A DNA stretch of 64,000 nucleotides from DATNPH01 sp036703315 (GTDB lineage Bacteria > Cyanobacteriota > Cyanobacteriia > Cyanobacteriales > Coleofasciculaceae), in contig DATNPH010000124.1 in assembly GCA_036703315.1 (NCBI GenBank), positions 30,121 to 94,120 of the forward strand, in the 5' to 3' direction. The notes beneath the pieces are model-generated. The model saw nothing but the letters and a program-made list of their open reading frames with translations, was not told the DNA's origin and did not search any database. Below, in pieces: positions 27,820 through 38,500 of the stretch. Both the position numbers and the translations under genes were made by a program. Within the stretch, counting starts at the first letter, position 1. The number at the start of each line of letters is the position of its first letter.

Positions 27820-28224
27820 ATGAAAAAACGGGTAACGCTGACCTTTCCGAAACGCACTGTTCACATGCCAGTGACGTATCGGCTGGCAAAGGATTTCAAT
27901 GTGGCGGCAAATATCATCCGTGCCCAAGTTGCACCCAATCAAATTGGTAAGCTGGTGGTGGAACTGTTGGGGGATATTGATGAGTTAGATGCCGCGATTG
28001 AGTGGATGCGATCAGAGGACATCAATGTTTCCCTGGTTGGGCGCGAGATTTTGATTGATGAGGACACCTGTGTTGATTGTGGCTTATGTACTGGTGTCTG
28101 TCCTACAGAAGCCCTAACCCTCGACCCACAGACTTTTAAACTCAACTTTACGCGATCGCGCTGCATTGTCTGTGAGCAATGTATTCCCACCTGTCCAGTT
28201 CAAGCCATTTCTACCAATCTTTAG
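27820..28224 (+). CDS. NIL-domain 4Fe-4S ferredoxin
   Basis: 134 residues. Residues 1-75 form a NIL domain (ligand-binding ACT-like fold, otherwise seen on methionine transporter ATPases). Two 4Fe-4S motifs follow, Cys84/87/90/94 and Cys115/118/121/125, each closing with C-P. Cyanobacterial NIL-ferredoxins are thought to take part in sulfur amino acid metabolism; this is inference from the domain. Confidence 0.92.
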   Translation: MKKRVTLTFPKRTVHMPVTYRLAKDFNVAANIIRAQVAPNQIGKLVVELLGDIDELDAAIEWMRSEDINVSLVGREILIDEDTCVDCGLCTGVCPTEALTLDPQTFKLNFTRSRCIVCEQCIPTCPVQAISTNL

Positions 28225-28546
28225 TCCAATTTTAATTTGAATGGCTTAGTGGTAAGGAACACCCTTAATACCATAGGCGTTTTTTTGAAGCGAATAGAGT
28301 GGCTTGCCACACGCCTATTTTGACACGGCTACCAGCTAGATAAAGCTAGAAGCAACCCTCCATTAAAAAGTCAAAAGTCAAAAACTAGAACCAATAAGGA
28401 GATTTCAACTCCTATGCTTATATGTTCCCACCAATTTTTGGGTGGGGGACTCTTACCCAAGACGCGCTTCTATTCATGCTTCATCCTGGGGTACGCCTTA
28501 CGGCGCTACTACATTTCATCTTGAGTTGATTAACCCCTACAAAGGC
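28225..28546. other. Gap between convergent genes with repeat and hairpin
   Basis: No gene. It holds a tandem AAAAGTCAAAAGTCAAAAAC motif at 28366-28386 and a hairpin CCCACC/GGTGGG at 28427-28446 that may end either gene. Confidence 0.5.
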
Positions 28547-29125
28547 TTAACGACTGTTCTTTAACAGGGGTCGTACAATCAAAAAGCCAGTGCCAAAAGC
28601 CGTTAACACAATCAGCAAGATGGCTACGACTAATAACCAGCCACTGACATCTGATAGCCCTTCTGACGCTGATGTACGCCGGGAACGAGTGTCTTCCTGT
28701 TCGATCACCAATGTCTCTGTGTAAGGAGAGGGCGTCGGTTCAACACTCTGGGGAGGCGGTGGAAATTCAATGGCTGGCGCACTTGCTGCCGGTCGGGGTG
28801 GTGGAGGTGAGGCGACTGTACGGGGGTTGGGGGGTTCTGGTGGTGTGACTGGTCTAGGACTAGGCACCTCAACCCCACTTACTGAACCCAATGAATAAAC
28901 AATTTGCTGTAGGTGCTGGGCGGACTGTACAACTTTTTCAACTTCTTGTCGCAGCTGTTGATTTTGTTTGACTAACTGCTGATTTTGTGACTTGAGAGTC
29001 TCCATCTGAGCTTGTGTTGACTGCAACTCAGCCGCCAGTTCCCGGTAGACGGAAATTGGGACTGAGGGGCTGTATTTATTCATTGGTGTCGGCGGCATGT
29101 AACGGTCGGTTTGCGAGTTTTGCAT
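28547..29125 (-). CDS. Coiled-coil, Pro-rich protein with C-terminal membrane anchor
   Basis: 192 residues. Residues ~25-75 form a coiled coil rich in Gln, Leu and Glu (LAAELQSTQAQMETLKSQ). A Pro-rich linker (~85-135) follows, then one membrane helix near 165-187 (VSGWLLVVAILLIVL) and a short basic end. So it is a tail-anchored protein with its coil in the cytoplasm. I do not recognise the family. Adjacent to thiD on the same strand but 150 bases apart. Confidence 0.7.
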   Translation of the reverse strand: MQNSQTDRYMPPTPMNKYSPSVPISVYRELAAELQSTQAQMETLKSQNQQLVKQNQQLRQEVEKVVQSAQHLQQIVYSLGSVSGVEVPSPRPVTPPEPPNPRTVASPPPPRPAASAPAIEFPPPPQSVEPTPSPYTETLVIEQEDTRSRRTSASEGLSDVSGWLLVVAILLIVLTAFGTGFLIVRPLLKNSR

Positions 29126-29274
29126 GAGGGGTTGATTGGGGAATCAGAGATCATGAGTGTAGCCAAACTTGTGTAAGACAGGAATAGTTAAAGTTTGACT
29201 CCGAGCGAAGCAATTTTTAAGAGAAAATTGTTCGCTATTTAACCTTACTCGCACTCATAACCAAATTCAGACCT

Positions 29275-30093
29275 TTAAGATGGCAATAATGGAAAAAAGT
29301 GTCCCACAGGTCCAGTACCCTGACCAATATCTAAGGCGTACTTTAATGCTGTTGTGACATATTCCTTAGCCAAGCGCACCGCCGATAGCAGGTCTTTTCC
29401 GAGTGCTAGGTTGGCAGCGATCGCACTACTCAGTGTACAACCAGTACCATGCGTATTGGTTGTCTCCACCTGTTCAGTTGTCAGGGTAGTTAGCTGAGTG
29501 CCGTCAAACCAGACATCAACACCACGCAGATTACCTGTCATCCCTCCTCCTTTAACTAAGACGGCTGAGGCTCCCAGTTTATATATTTTTTGGGCAGCTT
29601 CCTGCATATCATCGAGGGTATGAATCTCCAAACCACTTAGAATCTCGGCTTCGTAGCGGTTTGGTGTGACAATCGCTGCCATCGGCAGCAGGAGATTGTG
29701 CAAAGACTCTACAGCATTATCATCCAGTAGTTGGGCACCCGCTCGCGATACCATCACTGGGTCTACTACCAGGTTGTTCAGACCTAAGGTTTTCACCTGC
29801 GATGCCACAGCTTTAATGATGTCTTGGTTGAGTAACATCCCAGTTTTCGTAGCTTGGACGCCGATATCAGTAACTACTGCCTCAATTTGGGCAACTACCG
29901 CGTCTACTGGCAGGGCATCAACTCGCGTAACACCCTGAGTATTCTGTGAAGTCACACAAGTCAGGGCGCTGGTGCCATGAACGCAGTGAAAGGCAAAGGT
30001 TTTCAAATCTGCCTGAATTCCCGCACCGCCGCCGCTATCTGAACCGGCGATGCTCAACGCGATCGGTACATTTAATTGAGTTTTAAGCGTCAT
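29275..30093 (-). CDS. thiD: Bifunctional HMP kinase / HMP-phosphate kinase
   Basis: 272 residues. It phosphorylates 4-amino-5-hydroxymethyl-2-methylpyrimidine twice for thiamine synthesis. Family motifs are A-L-S-I-A-G-S-D-S-G-G-G-A-G-I-Q-A-D-L-K near the start, V-D-P-V-M-V-S near 107, V-K-G-G near 182 and the anion-hole N-T-H-G-T-G-C-T-L-S near 215. Full length for the ribokinase-fold family. No TPP riboswitch was seen in the 430 bases upstream. Confidence 0.95.
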   Translation of the reverse strand: MTLKTQLNVPIALSIAGSDSGGGAGIQADLKTFAFHCVHGTSALTCVTSQNTQGVTRVDALPVDAVVAQIEAVVTDIGVQATKTGMLLNQDIIKAVASQVKTLGLNNLVVDPVMVSRAGAQLLDDNAVESLHNLLLPMAAIVTPNRYEAEILSGLEIHTLDDMQEAAQKIYKLGASAVLVKGGGMTGNLRGVDVWFDGTQLTTLTTEQVETTNTHGTGCTLSSAIAANLALGKDLLSAVRLAKEYVTTALKYALDIGQGTGPVGHFFPLLPS

Positions 30094-30525
30094 ACTACCA
30101 GGTAAAACCGATTTTAAATATTAATGACATTAACTCGAATTAGTCTGAATTGTTAGATTTTTTATATAGCTGGGCAGACGGTAGTAACTTCACTGATTCC
30201 AGAACATAGAAATCACCCAATGTACTCGTTGTCAATAAGCGTGTTTCCTTTACTTACCCGCTTTTAGTCTAAAGTCTAGAGACCCGGAGCCTGCCAGTAA
30301 AAAGACTCTTATCAGGTTTTTACTAGTTTACCGATACTAATCGTGAGTGTCGGAAGCTTAGGGAGTTTTGCATCTTGGCATGCTAATTCTGGCGGCAAGG
30401 CTGAGCTTTTGACCCTAGCCCCCGCTAGAACGTTAGAACTAGCAATAATGTTGAGTGCTAAGTTGAAAAACCGCTAATTTTCCTAAAAATTTAAGACATG
30501 ATTCATCTAATCAGGTACAAAACTC
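30094..30525. other. Gap between ftsZ and thiD
   Basis: 432 bases without a gene or a strong hairpin. It would contain the ftsZ terminator and the thiD promoter, neither of which stands out. A small inverted CTAGAACGTTAGAACTAG motif lies near 30425. Confidence 0.4.
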
Positions 30526-31794
30526 CTATCGTTGGGGACGCCGTCTTTGGAGAAACTCAGGAATATCTAACCCAGACTGTGGAGGCCGAGGATCATAGGT
30601 GGGTGCAGGTGGATTAGTCGGTGTAGGTGCGATCGGTCGCCTGCTGCCACGAGGCGCTTCTCTAGTCGCTGGTGCCGCCTTGGTTTCTCCAGTAAATCCA
30701 GTGGCAATGACGGTAATTCTGATTTCGCCTTGCAGCTTGTCATCAATCACCGCCCCAAAAATAATATTGGCGTTTGGATCAACAACTTCATAGACAGTTT
30801 CCGCTGCGGCATTGACTTCGTGAAGCGTGAGATCACTGCCACCCGTAATATTAAGCACAACACCTCTAGCTCCTTCGATTGAAGATTCTAGTAAAGGTGA
30901 AGAAATTGCCGCCATGGCTGCTTCTCTGGCTCTCGACTTTCCGGAACCTATACCAATACCCATTAATGCTGAACCAGCATCTGCCATCACAGCGCGGACA
31001 TCGGCAAAATCAACATTAACTAGACCCGGAATAGTAATGATATCTGAAATACCTTGAACACCTTGACGCAGAATGTCATCAGCTACACGAAACGCTTCTT
31101 GAACTGGAGTCTGTTCAGAAATTACTGACAGCAGCTTATTATTTGGAATCACGATCAGGGTATCTACCCGGCTTTGCAACCCCGCAATTCCTTCTTCTGC
31201 CTGAGTAGTGCGGCGGCGTCCCTCGAAGGTAAACGGGCGAGTCACGACGCCAACTGTTAGAGAGCCCATTTCTTTTGCTACTTCAGCAACAATTGGTGCT
31301 GCACCTGTGCCAGTGCCGCCTCCCATTCCAGCCGTGATGAAAACGAGATCAGCATTTTCTAGTGCTTGGGCAATTTCGTCGCGGGATTCTTCAGCAGCTT
31401 TTTGACCGATCGCTGGATTACCGCCTGCACCTAGCCCTCGCGTCAACTTCTGCCCCATTTGTAAACGTCTGGGAGCAGAGTTTTGAGCAAGTGCTTGAGC
31501 ATCCGTGTTGATCGACCAAAATTCAACTCCAGTTACCTCGCTGGCGATCATGCGGTTAACTGCATTGCCTCCACCTCCGCCGACACCAACCACTTTGATT
31601 TTGGCAATGCTACCTGGCACGATATTGTCACTCCTGTTTTCTTCCCTAGGTATGCCCTTGGAATCATGAGTTTGACCAAACTGTAACCCAGCGTTAGGGA
31701 ACTGATAAGTACTATCCACTCCGACCGAAAGATCAGCGTGTCCAGTGATATGAGAGCTTTGATGGGCAAGCCCTTGTTTATTATTTACTGTCAT
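30526..31794 (-). CDS. ftsZ: Cell division protein FtsZ
   Basis: 422 residues. The tubulin-like GTPase polymerises into the Z-ring at mid-cell. The GTP-binding motif GGGTGTG is at 158-164 and N-A-V-N-R-M near 77 starts the fold. The first ~60 residues are a variable extension, which is usual for cyanobacterial FtsZ. The C-terminal L-D-I-P-E-F-L-Q-R-R conserved peptide, which binds partner proteins, ends the protein after a Pro-rich linker. It follows ftsQ on the same strand at 200 bases, the normal dcw order. Confidence 0.98.
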   Translation of the reverse strand: MTVNNKQGLAHQSSHITGHADLSVGVDSTYQFPNAGLQFGQTHDSKGIPREENRSDNIVPGSIAKIKVVGVGGGGGNAVNRMIASEVTGVEFWSINTDAQALAQNSAPRRLQMGQKLTRGLGAGGNPAIGQKAAEESRDEIAQALENADLVFITAGMGGGTGTGAAPIVAEVAKEMGSLTVGVVTRPFTFEGRRRTTQAEEGIAGLQSRVDTLIVIPNNKLLSVISEQTPVQEAFRVADDILRQGVQGISDIITIPGLVNVDFADVRAVMADAGSALMGIGIGSGKSRAREAAMAAISSPLLESSIEGARGVVLNITGGSDLTLHEVNAAAETVYEVVDPNANIIFGAVIDDKLQGEIRITVIATGFTGETKAAPATREAPRGSRRPIAPTPTNPPAPTYDPRPPQSGLDIPEFLQRRRPQR

Positions 31795-31995
31795 TGCAAT
31801 AAGTCAGGATCGATAAACAACTTTATCAGTTATAGGTAGCAATCTGAGTCAACTATAGGGTAAGTTGATTGAAAAACCAACGAACACTTCATTGTAGCGG
31901 GCCAACCGTTTGAACAGAGCAATTGTCAATAGTCCCCGGTATGGATTTGCCAGCCGACTTAAATGCGTATTGTTGACACGGTTCATGACTTAATC

Positions 31996-32838
31996 TTAAT
32001 GAGCCCTCACTTGAGGTGTGTCATTTCCCTTCGTCATTTGAATCGCTGGTAAATCTGGGTTTTTGAGGTCGATATAGGCGATTTTGCTTTGCTGTATATG
32101 AGATGGCAATTCTCGCATCTGATCGAGAACACGCAGTTGCTCAGTAAAGCGGGAACTGTAGGAACCAATGTAGACAGTTCCTAACTCGGTTTTGAGAATT
32201 AAATTCGTCGGATCTGTCCAATCTATCTCGACAACTTTGACGGGAGAGTGGCTCACAGCCTGGTAAACTTCTGACCAATAAGAGTGATATTGAGCCATTT
32301 GTCCAATTACCTTCAGCGTAGGTAGCTCAAGGTTTTGCTCCAGTTTGGTGTAGGTGCTCTGGGGCATCCAAATACCCTGTTCATCCAATAAGCCTGCTGA
32401 CGCCATCGAATGGGCAGACTTGGTGTTTTGGGTGGCAGTTGCCTGAGCGAGCGCTACGGGTTTGCGCTCCTGAATTTGTATTGTCAGTCCCGGCGGCATG
32501 AGTTGACGACTGACAATGGCTTTGGCAATTGGGGCTTGAGATTCTAGCGAGTTGGCGATCGCTTGGGGTTGAACTCGCAGTATGGACTGTGGATAAGACA
32601 AGGGCAGCAGCGAACGAATCGCTTTCGCGGAAAGAAAGTGATTGCCCTCAATGACAACTTGTTCCGGTTGACGAATTACCCAATCGGGTAAGGTAAGCGC
32701 CCAGACCAAGCCAGTTGCCATTCCACCAACAAAGAGCGATCGCCAAATGGCTTGAAACGATTTAAGCCGGCGTGCACGGCGTAGCTTTTTGCGCCGGGTG
32801 GTCAATTCTGTTTGAGTGACTGATGCGATGCTTTCCAT
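31996..32838 (-). CDS. ftsQ: Cell division protein FtsQ/DivIB-like
   Basis: 280 residues. A basic N-terminal tail (TRRKKLRRARR), one membrane helix (~32-52), then a POTRA domain starting V-V-I-E-G-N-H-F-L near 60 and the FtsQ beta-domain. FtsQ recruits septal proteins and links the FtsL/FtsB complex to the wall synthase. Its place directly upstream of ftsZ supports the call. Confidence 0.88.
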   Translation of the reverse strand: MESIASVTQTELTTRRKKLRRARRLKSFQAIWRSLFVGGMATGLVWALTLPDWVIRQPEQVVIEGNHFLSAKAIRSLLPLSYPQSILRVQPQAIANSLESQAPIAKAIVSRQLMPPGLTIQIQERKPVALAQATATQNTKSAHSMASAGLLDEQGIWMPQSTYTKLEQNLELPTLKVIGQMAQYHSYWSEVYQAVSHSPVKVVEIDWTDPTNLILKTELGTVYIGSYSSRFTEQLRVLDQMRELPSHIQQSKIAYIDLKNPDLPAIQMTKGNDTPQVRAH

Positions 32839-33068
32839 CTACTACCGCTCGAGCCCAAAGGATTTAAATGACGTCACGGTGAAGGTCTTAGACCTTCGAA
32901 GAGTTTTCCAAGACAAGTACAACCCTATCAGCTGTTATTGTCTATCGACTTAACCCCAACATACTTTTCCCATTTAACCACTCCTTTCCCTGACGCTTTA
33001 AGTATGCCAACTATGTACCACTATCGGGTCTGATTCAGTATAGAGACACAATCATTCTTACAATCAAA

Positions 33069-33137
33069 CCCGACAGGTGATCGGGAAAGATATCTCAACC
33101 TGTAAGTCGGACTTACCGACCAAGGGGGTATACCCCC
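33069..33137. promoter_or_regulatory. Cluster of three dyads in a divergent promoter region
   Basis: CCCGA/TCGGG (33069-33085), GTCGG/CCGAC (33106-33120) and GGGGGTATACCCCC (33124-33137) follow one another within 70 bases. They lie in the 395-base gap between ftsQ (minus) and the P-loop ATPase gene (plus), which has no gene. They could be operators or a leader structure. Confidence 0.4.
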
Positions 33138-33233
33138 CCCTCTAGATAATCTATTGATGAATGCTTTACCCTCTACTCCGTAGGCTGTGAGTACCAAAGT
33201 CCTGCTCAGCCGAGTGTGAGTGCGTAAGTCTTG

Positions 33234-34568
33234 ATGAGAATGAAACTGCATCTACCAACATTTTTCAGAGCCTGTAACCCTGCCAAAACGCTCGTAGTGG
33301 GGAATCCTGAAGACCGTCAGTACTATATCGATTTTTCTTCCGTGCGGGGAGGTAGGATGATCGAGGCTATAGGACGAACTATCATCCGCCTTTCACCGGA
33401 TGAACCGACTTGTCAGCTGTTTACAGGACATATCGGGTGTGGAAAGTCTACAGAGCTATTTCGGCTCAAAGCCCAATTGGAGCACTACCAATTTCACGTC
33501 GTTTATTTTGAGTCCAGTAAAGATTTGGACATGGCAGATGTTGATATCACCGACATTTTGCTCAGTGTCGCCAAGTCAGTCAGCGAAAGTCTCGAAGCTA
33601 TTGGCATCCATCTTAGACCCCGCTACTTTGCCAGTTTATTCCACGACATCAAAGACTTTTTGCAGACTCCCATTGATCTGTCGGCGGAAGCTGAACTCTC
33701 TGTGGGCATTGCCAAAATTACGGCCAAAGCTAAAGACAACCCCCAGTTACGGGATCAGCTTAGACAGCACCTCGAACCTCGAACCAAAGGCATTTTGAAC
33801 GCCATCAATGAAGAAATTCTAGAGCGAGGGATTGAAGAACTTAAGCAGCGCGGTAAGGCAGGGTTGGTGGTGATTGTTGATAATTTGGATCGGGTCGATC
33901 CCAGACCTATGCCCTCTGGACGATCGCAGAGTGAGTATCTATTTATCGACCGTGGCTCTCAGTTACGTGGCTTAAAGTGCCATGTGGTTTACACTGTACC
34001 CTTAGCATTGATGTTCTCCAACGAGTACGAAACACTAAAGAATCGCTTGGGAGCTGGTGTGGCTCCTAAAGTATTACCAATGGTGCCAATACAGTTACGA
34101 GATGGTTGTGTCTTTCCGAAGGGGATAGCGCTTCTGCGACAGTTAGTACTGGCACGAGCCTTTCCTGATGTTGACGCTCAAGCTAGGCTGAGTTTGATTC
34201 CAGAGGTTTTTGATAGTTTACAAACACTCGACCGGATGTGCCGCATCAGTGGTGGTCATGTCCGCAATTTGTTAGGGCTACTCTATAACTGTTTGCAACA
34301 GGAAGATCCGCCTTTCTCCCGCAGTTGCTTAGAGAGTATCATCAAGGGCTATCGCGATGACCTCACTATGGCAGTTGATAACGAGGAATGGGAGTTACTG
34401 TTTCAAGTGGTGCAACAGCAGTTTGTCAAAGGGGAAAAAGAATATCAAACCCTGTTGAGAAGTATGTTTGTTTATGAATACCGGGATGAATCAGGACGCT
34501 GGTTTGGCATTAACCCAGCTCTGGCAGAAACGACAAAATTTCAATCTTTGCTCTCAGCCTTGACATGA
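33234..34568 (+). CDS. P-loop ATPase of the AAA/STAND type
   Basis: 444 residues from ATG 33234. Walker A is G-H-I-G-C-G-K-S-T at 65-73 and Walker B is V-V-I-V-D-N-L-D-R near 211-219. Between them is a helical insert (~95-190); the C-terminal ~150 residues are helical and likely a winged-helix/sensor part with R-I-S-G-G-H-V-R-N near 345. No effector domain is fused. It precedes a large STAND-WD40 gene on the same strand. Role unknown; a regulatory or conflict-system ATPase is inferred only from the class. Confidence 0.8.
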   Translation: MRMKLHLPTFFRACNPAKTLVVGNPEDRQYYIDFSSVRGGRMIEAIGRTIIRLSPDEPTCQLFTGHIGCGKSTELFRLKAQLEHYQFHVVYFESSKDLDMADVDITDILLSVAKSVSESLEAIGIHLRPRYFASLFHDIKDFLQTPIDLSAEAELSVGIAKITAKAKDNPQLRDQLRQHLEPRTKGILNAINEEILERGIEELKQRGKAGLVVIVDNLDRVDPRPMPSGRSQSEYLFIDRGSQLRGLKCHVVYTVPLALMFSNEYETLKNRLGAGVAPKVLPMVPIQLRDGCVFPKGIALLRQLVLARAFPDVDAQARLSLIPEVFDSLQTLDRMCRISGGHVRNLLGLLYNCLQQEDPPFSRSCLESIIKGYRDDLTMAVDNEEWELLFQVVQQQFVKGEKEYQTLLRSMFVYEYRDESGRWFGINPALAETTKFQSLLSALT

Positions 34569-35521
34569 ATTTGACTTAATTCAGAGGTAGAGTCTCATCG
34601 GCAGACTGGATAAAAATCTGAGGCTTAGTATAGCTGATTACTACAAGCCTTTACAAAGTGACCAACAATACAGCTGCGCTAATGGCTTCACTATCCTATT
34701 CATTGACTACCATACTGTTCAAGCCTTAATCACTAAAAAACTCTGGAGAATCACTAACAGTAAAATTAATGATTTGCCGAAGATGGAATATTGTACTATC
34801 CCATCTTCAGTTCTGTGTACTACAAATAGACGGCTTAGGTGAAATTCTATTTCAGTTTTTAGGGATTCATGTAATAAAAATGTTACAGGATGTGAGTAGG
34901 TAGTAGAGAAGGTTACTGCCCCCTACTCGGTGTAGTAAAAAATGGTATAGAATCAGTGAAATCACTATTAGTAGAATTACCCAATCTTTTAAGTTAGAAG
35001 TAGCCTACTGTCACGGTGCTCAATTAAATGAATCACGGTTTTTGGTGCTATGCGGTGATTCCTTTGAGCCGTAAAAGCAGAAGAGTTAAGTGGTTTGTCG
35101 GCTCCAATCAGCGACCCCTCGCTGTAGTAAACACAAGGATTCGCCAATGCGCTTTCTTATCGAAACCCACATTATCAAACAGAAGGCTCTAGAAGATTAG
35201 AACCTCGATTTCAGTGTCAAGCCAGTGCCCGTAATCAGTGAGATAAAAACTAGAACTGAATCCATGATGCTTCCAACGCAGTGGTTCTTAGAAACACTGT
35301 ATACAGCAAGGTTCTAGTTTAATCCTCTTGTATCCCTCGGACAAGAGAAAAACAAGGCTTGAGCCCTGTTGAAAATGATATGGAGCAAAAAAATTCTGTT
35401 TTGAGCAAGGCATGAGTGTACTTGTTGATTTTACAAGAACGCCAAAACCTTGCTGTATCGCTTAGAGGCTGGATAATTTTCCTCTAGCCAAAGTAAAATC
35501 CTAGGTTAATGGCAAATCTGC
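34569..35521. other. 950-base gap without a gene
   Basis: No frame above noise on either strand. Structures: hairpin GAAGATGG/CCATCTTC at 34779-34808, likely ending the ATPase gene, and a loose pair GAGTAGG/CCCTACTC at 34891-34926. The rest is unstructured, moderately AT-rich sequence. The length is unusual next to the neighbouring gaps; it may be a decayed gene or a long regulatory leader of the WD40 gene. Confidence 0.5.
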
Positions 35522-38500
35522 ATGGGTAGCAGTCAAAGAGTTAATGAAATGAGGGAGCCAGAGCCGCTGGAAGAAGTAGTAGTTTACAATGAGCGATCGC
35601 TATCAACGCTATCGAGAGCCATTAGACTCTCTAGTGGGCACTTTGCACTAATTCTGGTGCGCTGCAACTATGAAATGTGCTCATGGCAAATGTGGCAGCG
35701 ACTGCAAGAACTTACGCCAGTACCGCTTAGTGAGCTAGTCCTGCAAAAGTCGATCAAAACCTTTTTTACTAGCATCCTCACTGCTATTAGTGTTGAGCAA
35801 ACATCTGCTTTAGTCGTATTCGGTCTAGAGTCGGTAACAGCGATTGAACAGGTGTTCATTTCGACTAACCAAGTCCGAGACGAGTTTCGCAAAAACTTGC
35901 CATTCCCTCTAGTGCTATGGATAACTGACGAAGTCTTACAAAAACTGACGCGGTATGCTCCCGATTTTAAAAGTTGGGCTGCCACCTCAATCAAGTTTGA
36001 ACTTGCCACCGAGCAGCTGCTCAATTTGTGGAATCAAACAACCTATCAAGTCTTTACAACTATTTTGGGTAGTGGTCTAGGGGAATTTCTACCCAACGAG
36101 GTTCTCAATTTGGCACCGGGTTGCCGCCGACGCCAGGAACTTGAATCTGCGTTGCGAGACTTGAACTCTCGTAACGTCAGTTTAGAACCAGCGCAACGCG
36201 CTACTTGGCAATTTATCTTAGGGCGAGATGCCTTTAGCCATGACCAAATTGATCTGGCGCTAAAGCTGTATCAGCAAAGTCTCTGCTTTTGGCAGCAAGG
36301 AGTGAGAGAGGGAGAAACACTCCCCCCATCCCCCTCCGAATCCCTCACCGCGTTATTTCTGGAGCGCGTTGGGATACTGCTCTATCACATAAGCTTGTGT
36401 TATTGCCGTAAAGCTGAGTTGCAACACCTCGAAAGTCGCCCCCAATGGGAGCAAGCCGAGGAGTCATTCAATGCAGCCATTGAGATATTTGCCGCTACTG
36501 GACACTTAGACTTGATTGCTCAGTTGACGATTCAGCTGGGTGAAGTATTGCAACACCTACAAAGGTGGACGGACTTACAAACTCTGGCTCTACAGTCCAT
36601 AGCCCAGCCTCAAATTCAAAACAGTCCAGTGCAGCTAGCTCAAGCTTTTGGCTTCTTGGCGGTTGTTGCTCACGCGCAATCCAATTGGGAGGACGCCAAA
36701 GATTTCGCGCTTACCGCTCTCGACATCCTTGAGCAATCCCTGTCACCTGCGCCCCACCATCGAGGATTGTATCTACTGATTGGTGCTAAGGCTCAGCAGC
36801 AGTTGGGTGATCCCATTGCCGCTATCAACTATCTTGAACAAGCCATAAATGGAGAAACGTTGCAGTCATCCAGATGCCTCAATGGGGCATCACTACAGCA
36901 GCCACAACTTTACATTGACATCTTAGAGGAATTGCGATCGCTTTACCTCGAACAACAGCAATACCTACGAGCCTTTGAACTCAAGCAAGAGCAACGCTCG
37001 ATTGAGCAGCAATATGGATTTTGTACCTTCCTCGGTGCTGCTCCTTTGCAGCCCCGGAAGGGCATTTGGAATTCAACCGCTGACATTCATTATTCGCGAT
37101 CGCCTCTAGAAATTGCAGCCGCTGGGCGTCTACCCGATATCACTCGCCTGATCGAGCGTGTAAGTCGCAATGACCACAAGCTGACGGTGATCTACGGCTC
37201 TTCCGGCGTCGGCAAAAGTTCGCTAATTAATGCCGGTTTAGTGCCAGCCCTAGAAGGACGCATTATTGGTGCCAGAGAAGCAGTACCTATTGTGCAAACA
37301 GTCTATAGAGATTGGATAGGGGAACTGGAAAGACACTTGGCAGAAATCTTAGCAACTCGGCAAGTTGGACGTTCGCCGATTGAAGACGGGTTGCAGATTG
37401 AACGTTCGAATCAACCTTCTAACTTACCCGGCAACAACGCCTATGGCGAACAACTTTCACCTCCCCGAAAGCTTCAAGCCATTCTGGAACAGTTACGGCT
37501 CGCTTGTGAAAGGAATTTATTAACCATTCTCATTTTTGACCAATTTGAAGAGTTTTTTTTCATTGGCAATAACCTAGAGCAGCGGCGTCAGTTTTATGAA
37601 TTTTTGGAGCACTGCCTGAATCTTCCCTTCTTGAAAGTCATCTTGTCGCTGCGAGAAGATTATTTACATTATTTGTTGGAGTGCGAGCGCCATAGCAATC
37701 TGAATGCGATTAACAACAATATTTTGGATCGACAACTTCGCTACCATATCGGCGATATTTCCCTAGAAGACGCTAAAAACGTTATTCGTACTTTATCGGC
37801 AGCGTCTCCGTTTCAGTTAGAAGAAACTCTAGTTGACACACTTGTGCAAGATTTATCCAGAAGTTCGGGAGCGGTACGGTTAATTGAGTTGCAAGTAGTG
37901 GGGCAACAGTTGCAAACCGAAAAAATTACAACCACTCTCCAATACTATGCATTAGGGAATGATCCCAAAGCAGCTTTGGTAGAGCGATCGCTATTAAATG
38001 TAATTAGCGATTGTGGACAAGAAAACGAGGACATTGTTTGGCAAGTCTTATTCTCTTTAACTGAAGAGAGAGGCACCCGTCCTTTGAAAACTCGCAGCGA
38101 GTTGGTCAAACAAGAGTTGAAAGTTGGAAAATTGAAGGTTAAAGGTTGGCTTGCGAACCTTCAGCCTTCTAACTTACTCTACCCTTCGAGGAACCGGAAC
38201 GCTTCCGGCGAACAACCTTCAACCCAACAAGACAAACTCGACTTGATTTTAAAGATTTTAGTAGGCTCTGGTCTGGTGTTCCGAGTACCGGAGCAGCCAG
38301 AAGACAGATACCAGCTAGTTCACGATTATCTGGTCGAGCCGATTCGTAAAAAATATCAACAGCGTACCCAGTTTAATATCGTTGCACAGCTAGAAAGAAG
38401 TGAAATGCAGCTGTTGCAGGTTCGTAAACAACGACTGCGAGCGATTACAATTGGTGGCATTATGACAGTCCTAGCTGTTACGGCTGGTGGATTGGGATGG

